The translations under genes were made by a program, and so were the position numbers. A stretch of 64,000 bases of DNA, taken from contig OZ251243.1 in the NCBI GenBank assembly GCA_965240325.2, forward strand, positions 1,240,001-1,304,000. The letters run 5' to 3'. Shown here in pieces: positions 58,901 through 64,000 of the stretch (within the stretch, counting starts at the first letter, position 1; each line of letters starts with the position of its first letter). The notes under the pieces were generated by a model, which was not told the origin of the DNA, did no database searches, and worked only from the letters and a program-made list of their open reading frames with translations. Source of the DNA: Rebecca billardiae RCC1528 (Eukaryota; Haptophyta).

Positions 58901-60582
58901 AGCTTGTCCAGGTCCTTGACGAAGACGTAGTGGTCCTCGTACGCGAGGATGTTGATGAGCGTGCGCTCGCGGTACTTCTCCGGCGTGGTCGTGTGAATCG
59001 GCACGATGGGGTACTTGAACTCGTCCGTGTCCTCGGGGTGCTCGTGATGGTCCTCCGAGGAGCGCTTGACTTGCTCGAGCGAGAAGACGTTCCAGGTGAG
59101 GGTGGGGTTGGCCTCCTCGAGGCGCGGGATGTCGGTGCAGTCGAATGGAAACTTGACCTCCTCGGGCCAGACGATCATCGACTCGTAGCGCTTGAGCGTG
59201 CTGGTTCGCTCCTGCTTCTTGGCGCCATCTGCGTTCGCAAAGTGCATGAGCGACGCCCACAGGAAGCACTTGTTGTCGGTCTTGTTCTCGGGATTGATCA
59301 GGCCCTTGCTTCCGCCGCCAAACTTCTGCGGGAGCTTGACGTAGGACGAGCCCTGCTGGCGGACGGCATTGATCGGGTAGGTGTCCACGTCAAAGCTGAG
59401 GAGGCCCACAAATCGCCGCGCGCTGTACTGCGGGTTGTTCGTGGAGGTGACGAGCGCGAGTATCTCCGCGACCTTGGCCTTGACCTGCTGCACGTCCTCG
59501 GGGTTGCCCTTGTCGATGACCAGGCGCGCCGTCGAGTTGTCGAGCTCCTTCGCGCCCGCGGTGACCACGCCAAACTCGTAGAAGCCCTTGTTCAAGGCGG
59601 TCGGATTGTACTGGTCGTTCTGGTTTTTGAAGGCGCGCGCGTGGAGCCTAATCTCCTCGCGGGTCTTGAGCTGAGCGACCTCGTGCATGGTCAACGCGAA
59701 GGGGTCCGCCTCCCAGGTGAACTCGGACGTCTCGACGGCCTTTCCGTTCTTGTTTGTCTTGCTAATCGTCACCTTGGCGTGCGCAAATATCGACTCGAGT
59801 CGAATGTGCATCGAGAGCCGGCTGTACGGTATCTCCTGCAGACGAGCGTCAATAGTCGCATTAATCGTCTGGAGAATCGCTCCGAGGTGGTGCTGGCTCG
59901 GCGTGTAGTTCAGCTGCTGCTCCAGGAGCAGCCCAAGATTCTCGTGCAGAATCCATTTGAGCGGCAAAATAAAGCGCTTACGGTCGATGAACTCAAAATA
60001 GCGATCCTGCATGCTCGTCGAGAGCATGGCGAGGTTGCGATCGACCTCCAGCTGCGTGCGCTGGGCGTCCGTCAGGCGGTTTGCGAGCTGGGAGCGAGTG
60101 AAGCGCTGGAGGAGGCTCGCGGCGCGGTCGCGGTCGGGCGCGCGGCGGGCGGGCGTGCGGCGGCGGCGGGGCGTGCGGGGCGCGGGACCGGAGATCTTGC
60201 TGGCGACGCGCTCGGCGAGGGCGTCGAGCTGCCTGCCGTTGGAGGGGATCTTGCGCCGCTTTCCGCTCCACGGATCTTGGTAGAGCATGCCGGCGAGGAC
60301 TTGCGGGGCGCTCATGCCGAATCCCTCGAATGCGTCTTGGAACTGACGGATGCGCGCGAGCTGCTCCCGCGTGTACTGCCTGAGCGAGCGGCTGGTGGAG
60401 CGAAGGCCGGTGGCTGGCGTCGAGCTGGGGGTGCCCGGCGGGGACTGGAACGCTCTCGCGATGGGGTTCGTGCGAGCTGCTGCGGTAGCGCCTAGGCGGC
60501 TCGTGATCGGAATTTCGATGCGAGGGGTGCGCTCGTTGAGGCGCGCGCGGGCGTTTCGGATGAGCTCATCAACGTTCATCAT
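55981..60582 (-). CDS. Protein-primed family B DNA polymerase (polinton type)
   Basis: Intact gene of 1533 aa from the ATG at 60582. The N-terminal about 560 residues form an extension, basic near the start, ending with a C2H2-like finger (CPICTRRFRTKAIRDQH). Exonuclease motifs: ExoI ADFEA with Asp643, ExoII YFHNMSYDSQ near 812, ExoIII LYLSIDVCG. Between ExoI and ExoII sits an endonuclease-VII-like Cys/His cluster (LDHCHCTGLYRGAAHSRCN, about 778-796), common in polinton polymerases. Polymerase motifs: A DFDANALYAS (Asp1088, Asp1090), B KLMVNACFGKT near 1257, C GTDTDSL (Asp1358, Asp1360), and a late KTY. It replicates linear genomes from a terminal protein at the inverted repeats. No separate terminal protein was found; the N-terminal extension may supply it. 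Confidence 0.93.
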   Translation of the reverse strand: MMNVDELIRNARARLNERTPRIEIPITSRLGATAAARTNPIARAFQSPPGTPSSTPATGLRSTSRSLRQYTREQLARIRQFQDAFEGFGMSAPQVLAGMLYQDPWSGKRRKIPSNGRQLDALAERVASKISGPAPRTPRRRRTPARRAPDRDRAASLLQRFTRSQLANRLTDAQRTQLEVDRNLAMLSTSMQDRYFEFIDRKRFILPLKWILHENLGLLLEQQLNYTPSQHHLGAILQTINATIDARLQEIPYSRLSMHIRLESIFAHAKVTISKTNKNGKAVETSEFTWEADPFALTMHEVAQLKTREEIRLHARAFKNQNDQYNPTALNKGFYEFGVVTAGAKELDNSTARLVIDKGNPEDVQQVKAKVAEILALVTSTNNPQYSARRFVGLLSFDVDTYPINAVRQQGSSYVKLPQKFGGGSKGLINPENKTDNKCFLWASLMHFANADGAKKQERTSTLKRYESMIVWPEEVKFPFDCTDIPRLEEANPTLTWNVFSLEQVKRSSEDHHEHPEDTDEFKYPIVPIHTTTPEKYRERTLINILAYEDHYVFVKDLDKLLSERAHNCAHCPICTRRFRTKAIRDQHTAQCNANWRHLFQPWTLDEIKSQARTPQELKRTETDITYSQDTSVVWKPVVAVADFEAVNTQVNGETHQKAQSVSLKFDFQDGMDAPDMDCSFMGPDAGVRFLHALLDATPKIRDACSRYKDDFSKVTAADREHFEASETCHFCGEAAFASSAEIARAEAEYELKSKLAPEEKDELKRALEEVRAKRKVLDHCHCTGLYRGAAHSRCNLKHGTPSLISSIPVYFHNMSYDSQLIMQALSDVSVQARIKEHKVRMNAMVINSERFKTLEIGAFRILDSMTFLGGSLAESLKNLPSEDKHSLRRAANEHAERFGKDPDAVFEAFKHKQVFPYEFDWHQHLDEPISADPKFFGSKLSEGYGKTDEELEERLEAEQKELEESLPERMSRLQEATGIVTWRDLHDLYLSIDVCGLQDCMRAFRKTSMNTYGLDPAYCISNSQFAWKAMLKLTGVSLESIPTSDLYEHAESGLRGGMSMARNRIARANHPDLPEYDPAKEFSAIHDFDANALYASVMSWKLPTGGYKDIDPERFDVNDPRYGGLPTRPNQPCEEWQGDVGALVTVDIDYPDRLHDLHSDYPLLPEVMEVPDEMLSPLQQGKRAVKTTKLIAHLGSRKNYTLNITMLKFALAQGLELTKVHRVVEFEQSPWLRPWVDLNTRLRKQGKNAFEEGYFKLMVNACFGKTMERIYHHTQARFIDNRAAFTRAMTSHRALTYKPIAPEFALVTMSKREYVRDKPIFVGASILDFSKLWMYTFLYNVVYPTFGPKNARLLGTDTDSLIMNFRAPSHEAYLDKMLSIRDEWLDMSKFPEGHPLFTDANRKTPGFFKDELGDNLAIAVAFVRAKTYSIKTLKSLEDELEDVHRAKGAPSRCVQNSLTHDDYETTILESSSVSAQYHDLQYKNHNIVFSRRVKKVLDWVDDKGYHLSAERTIALNHWRIRAGGHALAAAMD

Positions 60583-60689
60583 ACTACAAGCGAGGATTTT
60601 GTGTTATGATGGTGGTTGACATTTTTATTTGGCGCCAGAATAACGCGCGTACGTTTTTCCCTAGGCGGTGCGCGCCGCCGATTTTTTCC

Positions 60690-61343
60690 CTAGGCGGCGG
60701 CGCGCGCCGCCGATTTTATTTGCGCGTCGCGCTCCGCCGAGGATGCGCCCTTGCTCACGAAGCGCGCCCGGCGGATGCGCACCTGCTCGAGGTGGCACTC
60801 GTAGCAGTTCATAGTGCGCGTCACGCTACCGCCTCTGCGGCGGCGGAAGGCGAAGAGCTCGAATGGCACCTCGCGGTTGCATTCGGAGCACTCGATGTTC
60901 TCCTCCCTGTGCGCCTCCAACTCTTCCTCCGGAGGAAGCAAGCGCCTTGACTTTTGCTTGATGGTCTCTTGCGTGAGGCGATGACGGCCGGAGGAAGCGT
61001 TCGTGTCGATTGGCACGAACACGTTGTTCTTCCGCTCCAGCGTGACCGGCTTGATGCCGAGCGCCTGCTCGAACGCATTGTCAAAGGTGCGCTCGCTCAC
61101 GCCGAGGTCCCTGAGGCTGTTTCCATAGAAAATCAGGCCGTCACTATATTTGCATGCCCGACCGCCCGAGTACTCAAAGCGTACCGTGGCGTGGCGGACG
61201 CAGTGCCAGCGCTCCGAGGGGCTGAAATGGATCAAGTGGCGGAGTGCGTCCGTGAGGTCCACGAACCAGCGTGACTCGTATTCCTCGTCATCGGCAAAGC
61301 CGGGCGCTCCGGTGCGTGCTTCGCAGGTCACACGCCAAGGCAT
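60690..61343 (-). CDS. Zinc-ribbon-like unknown protein (PLV)
   Basis: 217 aa from the ATG at 61343, upstream of and on the same strand as the polymerase. The N-terminal domain has short conserved-looking stretches (MPWRVTCEARTG, YESRWFVDLTDALRHLI, YSDGLIFYGNSLRDLGVS). The C-terminal part has two CxxC pairs (ECSECNRE and NCYECHLE) separated by an Arg-rich loop, as in zinc ribbons or HNH-type folds. It ends in a basic helix. No family was recognised; a DNA-binding early protein is a reasonable guess. Confidence 0.6.
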   Translation of the reverse strand: MPWRVTCEARTGAPGFADDEEYESRWFVDLTDALRHLIHFSPSERWHCVRHATVRFEYSGGRACKYSDGLIFYGNSLRDLGVSERTFDNAFEQALGIKPVTLERKNNVFVPIDTNASSGRHRLTQETIKQKSRRLLPPEEELEAHREENIECSECNREVPFELFAFRRRRGGSVTRTMNCYECHLEQVRIRRARFVSKGASSAERDAQIKSAARAAA

Positions 61344-61403
61344 GATAGGTCAGTATTATACACGTACGTAAGATTTTATATCGCGCTGAAATAAACGCGC
61401 GGG

Positions 61404-61652
61404 GGCGGCGGCGGCGGGGTGGGGTGGCGGCGGCGTGGCGGGGTGGGGTGGCGGTGGCGGCGGGGTGGCGGCAGGGTGGCGGCACCGAAGGCTCGGCGGG
61501 GGTCGTCGTGGCTCGATGTGGCTCGATGTGGGTCGTCGTGGCTCGATGTGGCTCGACGTGGCTCGACTGAGAATCAGGGACGACGAGCCGTAGGCTCGGG
61601 GGAGGGCTGGGGAGGCGGGGTGGGGTGGCGGCACCGTCTACCCCCACACACG
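61404..61652 (-). repeat. PLV right terminal inverted repeat
   Basis: Reverse complement of the left repeat. The outer 51 bp are identical, the GAGCCACATC-type units differ in number, and the shared block CCGAGCCTTCGGTGCCGCC lies at about 61470-61495. It ends CCCCCACACACG at 61652. Confidence 0.85.
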
Positions 61653-61894
61653 CGCGGGGCGATACAATCTGACACAGCACTTACTAGTTCTACTGCTTAT
61701 AGCTCGCGCGTGCGGCCGTGCCACCGTGCCGAAACGCGGCCCTGTCACCTGGACACCTGTGGCAATCCGGGCCTCGGCCTCGGCCGGCTGCGGCGTGCCG
61801 GCGCGCGCCGACTCGAGTCGTGCGTCCTCTGCTGTCAGCTCTGCTGCCAGCTCTGCCGCCAGCTCTGCTGCCAGCTCTGCTGTCAGCTCTGCTG

Positions 61895-64000
61895 TCAGCT
61901 CTGCTGCGCGTGGTGCTCCATCAGCGCGCAGAAGATCTCAAAGTCGTCCATCGCGCGCACCTGCAGCGCGACGCGCTCCGCGTTCGAGGCGGGCGCGCGG
62001 CCCGTCGGCGCCTGCTGCAGCAGCTCGAGGAAGTCCTCGCCCTCGAGCTCGAGCTCGGCGAGCGTCTCGTCGAGCTGCGAGTCGAGCGTCGCCGCGTACA
62101 CCTCGTGCAGCGCCTGCTGCTGCGCGCGGTCGGCCGCGCCCTCGCCCCTCGCAAACGCGGGCGCGTGCGTGTCAAAGAAGGGCGGGACGACGCGCACCCA
62201 TCCGTCGTGCGAGCCCACGCGCCGCAGCGCCGACTCGGCCTCGGCACTGAGCGCGCCGCCGCCCGCGCCCGGCTGCCCCTGCGCCGCCGCGCCGCCGCCG
62301 CCGCCGCCGCTGCTCGCCTTCATCTGCTCCTCGTCGTAGACCAGCACCCACTTGCCCTCCACCATGCGCTTGCCGATCGGCACGCGCGCCTCGTACCGCG
62401 CGGAGGCGGGCGGCTCGAGCTCGGACTCCTCGAGCTCGGCCTCCTCGTAGTCGGGCGGGAGCGAGGTCGGGTTCTGCGGCTCGCCCAGCGCGAGCCGCTC
62501 CGCGCCCGGCCCGACCAGCCGCACCTCCCAGCGCAAGAAGTCCTCGGGCGGCATGAGCGACCAGTGCGGCCGCTCGAGCGCGTCGTCGTCCGCGTTAAAG
62601 TCGTACACCTCCTCCCACTTGTTCACACAGGGGTCGAGCCCCGCGGCGGAGAAGTGCGCGGCGGCGCCGGGGTACCACGCGTTCCACCGCTCGAAGCGCA
62701 TCGAGGTGGACGTCTCGACGATCGGGCCGAGCGTGTGCACGAACAGGTCGCAGAACGTGCACGCGCGCGTGCGCAGCTGGCGGCACGCGACGCTCAGCAT
62801 GCACGCCTCGCAGTCGCGCAGGAAGACCGAGCCGTTCACGGGGCCAATCAGGAAGCGGCAGTTCTTGCAGTCGTCGATGGTGACCTGCGACGTCACGTCC
62901 ATCAGCAGCACCTCGCAGTTGTTCAGCCCGGAGATCTCGAACGCCGAGCCCTTGAGCTCGCCGCTGTACCGCGCGACCGTCACGTCCACGAGGTTGCGCA
63001 CCGCCACGCGCTCGTCGACCGGAGGGCCGTCCGCGCCGACGGCCGCGGCGCCGTCCGCGGGCCCGGGTGCGGCGCCGCCGGCCTCCTCCGCCGCGCCGCC
63101 GCCGCCGCCGCCGGCGCCCGCCGCTGGCTGCGCCGCCGCCGCCGTGCTGTGCAGCTCGGCCACCTCGAGCTCCTCCTCCTCGTCCTCCTCCGCCACCAGC
63201 TCGATCGAGTCCTCGACGACGGAGTCGGCGGCGGAGGCGTCGTCGCGCTGCCCGTCGTGCCCGTCGTGCGGCGTGACGCGCACGGCGGGCGGGGCGGCGC
63301 TCGTGGGCGCGGTGGGCGAGGCGCCCCGCTCCGAGCCGCGCCCCTCCGCCTCCTCGTCCTCCTCCTCGGCGGCGAAGTCGTCGTCCTCGCTGTACGCGTC
63401 CTCGGCCACGTCCGCGCCGCTGCCCTCGGCATCGCTGTCGGGCTCTGGCTGGAAGGCCTGCAACGGGTCCGCGCCCGCGCCGCTGCCTGCGCCGCTGCTC
63501 GAGCCACGAGAGAGCGCGCCGCCGCCGCGGCCGCCGCCGAGCTCGCCCTCCGCCGCGGCCCCGTGCCGCGCCGCCGCGCCGCCCGGGCCCGGGCTCGCTC
63601 CCTTCGCGGCGTCGTCCGCTCCGCCCGAGGCCTCGAGCTCCTCCACCTCCTCCTCGAGCGACTGTATCGAGTGCGCGTCGAGGCTCTCCAGCTCCTCCGC
63701 CTCGTCCGCGTCCCCGCCCACGCCGACACGCGCGGCCTTTGCCTCCTCCGCCTCCGCCTCCGCCTCCGCCTTTGCGGCCGCCTCCGCGGCGGCGGCGGCC
63801 TCCGCCTCCGCCGCCGCCTTCGCCGCCGCCTCCTCCTCCGCCTTCGCCTTCGCTGCCGCCTCCGCCGCCGCGGCCGCCGCCGCGGCGGCAGCTGCCTCCG
63901 CCTCCGCCTTTGCTTTTGCCTCGGCCTCCGCCTTCGCCGCGGCCTCCTCCTCGGCCTTCGCCTTCGCCTCTGCCTCCGCTGCCGCCTCGGCCTCGGCGGC
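61895..64000 (-). CDS. XRP2-like TBCC-domain protein (5' end outside window)
   Basis: At least 701 aa in one open frame running off the window. The N-terminal visible part is a long Ala/Glu/Lys repeat (about 90 residues), then acidic Ser/Glu-rich sequence. The TBCC beta-helix follows: FEISGLNNCEVLLMDVTSQV, TIDDCKNCRFLIGPV, GSVFLRDCEACMLSVACRQL, RTRACTFCDLFVHTLGPIVE. The segment CRQLRTRAC matches the arginine-finger region of XRP2 (GAP for ARL3). The next part, SMRFERWNAWYPGAAAHFSAAGLDP, matches the XRP2 continuation. XRP2 acts in trafficking of lipidated proteins to cilia. The C-terminal about 180 residues are extra and helical. The stop codon lies 243 bp from the viral right end, so the virus inserted just downstream of the gene. 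Confidence 0.85.
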   Translation of the reverse strand, partial: AAEAEAAAEAEAKAKAEEEAAAKAEAEAKAKAEAEAAAAAAAAAAAEAAAKAKAEEEAAAKAAAEAEAAAAAEAAAKAEAEAEAEEAKAARVGVGGDADEAEELESLDAHSIQSLEEEVEELEASGGADDAAKGASPGPGGAAARHGAAAEGELGGGRGGGALSRGSSSGAGSGAGADPLQAFQPEPDSDAEGSGADVAEDAYSEDDDFAAEEEDEEAEGRGSERGASPTAPTSAAPPAVRVTPHDGHDGQRDDASAADSVVEDSIELVAEEDEEEELEVAELHSTAAAAQPAAGAGGGGGGAAEEAGGAAPGPADGAAAVGADGPPVDERVAVRNLVDVTVARYSGELKGSAFEISGLNNCEVLLMDVTSQVTIDDCKNCRFLIGPVNGSVFLRDCEACMLSVACRQLRTRACTFCDLFVHTLGPIVETSTSMRFERWNAWYPGAAAHFSAAGLDPCVNKWEEVYDFNADDDALERPHWSLMPPEDFLRWEVRLVGPGAERLALGEPQNPTSLPPDYEEAELEESELEPPASARYEARVPIGKRMVEGKWVLVYDEEQMKASSGGGGGGAAAQGQPGAGGGALSAEAESALRRVGSHDGWVRVVPPFFDTHAPAFARGEGAADRAQQQALHEVYAATLDSQLDETLAELELEGEDFLELLQQAPTGRAPASNAERVALQVRAMDDFEIFCALMEHHAQQS

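Larger units (their letters stand above)
45080..61652. mobile_element. Integrated polinton-like virus (PLV), 16.6 kb
   Basis: Bounded by terminal inverted repeats whose outer 51 bp are identical, starting CGTGTGTGGGGGTAGACGG. The 16 or so tightly packed genes include the full PLV core: double-jelly-roll major capsid protein, penton, FtsK/HerA-type ATPase and protein-primed PolB. The genes are intronless and less GC-rich than the host genes, with AT-rich intergenic gaps. No retroviral-type or tyrosine integrase and no Ulp1-like protease were recognised. No clean target duplication is visible next to the repeats. Host genes on both sides (DNAJB13-like, XRP2-like) are intact, so it is an insertion in a nuclear chromosome. 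Confidence 0.92.

Noticed and set aside
58780-60495. 571-codon plus-strand frame opposite the polymerase
   Set aside because: Antisense shadow of the PolB gene caused by GC-biased codon use; PolB has all catalytic motifs.
45074-61658. Target-site duplication flanking the integrated virus
   Set aside because: The bases just outside the terminal repeats (GGGCGT on the left, CGCGGG on the right) do not match as a direct repeat.

Overview
The window looks like nuclear DNA of a GC-rich, photosynthetic, flagellated protist with a complex (secondary) plastid, for example a haptophyte or a pelagophyte/dictyochophyte-type stramenopile. The evidence is eukaryotic replication, chromatin, translation and trafficking genes split by spliceosomal introns; a ferredoxin sulfite reductase with a signal-peptide-like leader; and cilium-linked genes (DNAJB13-like radial-spoke J protein, XRP2-like TBCC protein). 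Species assignment is inference.

Host part 1 (1-15.7 kb): a low-complexity basic protein, an EF-hand protein, glutaminyl cyclase, a DUSP11/capping-type RNA triphosphatase, the GINS subunit SLD5, a NASP-type histone chaperone, and a KCTD-like BTB protein interrupted by an in-frame TGA. A gene-free stretch at 15.7-20.1 kb holds a small inverted-repeat element and a degenerate palindrome of about 3.4 kb built round a 117-bp tandem repeat. Host part 2 (20.1-43.5 kb): a BSD-domain protein, a coiled-coil protein with a possible PD-(D/E)XK domain, a saccharopine-dehydrogenase-like protein, an endosomal-type Na+/H+ exchanger, sulfite reductase, a VPS9 GEF, eIF2A, an F-box protein, a GT61 glycosyltransferase and a DNAJB13-like protein. 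A MITE with 19-bp terminal repeats and a 4-bp target duplication lies at 23.9-24.3 kb. Seven split genes each carry exactly two introns. Nearly all begin GTGCGC and most end GCGCAG, so the intron ends are inverted repeats, as in introner elements.

Viral part (45080-61652): a nearly complete 16.6-kb integrated polinton-like virus (PLV) bounded by terminal inverted repeats of about 250 bp. It carries a CRESS-Rep-like SF3 helicase, FtsK/HerA packaging ATPase, penton (minor capsid), double-jelly-roll major capsid protein, a lipase, a multi-module LamG protein, a DUF5754 protein, a GIY-YIG/T5orf172-like protein, a protein-primed family B DNA polymerase and several unknown small proteins. Morphogenesis genes sit in the centre and the replication genes at the two ends (helicase left, polymerase right). 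Two genes (ATPase and LamG) carry single frameshifts, while the polymerase and capsid genes are intact. This suggests a fairly recent insertion starting to decay, or assembly indels. No integrase or maturation protease was recognised.

Right flank (61.9-64.0 kb): an XRP2-like TBCC-domain gene on the minus strand, whose 5' end lies outside the window.
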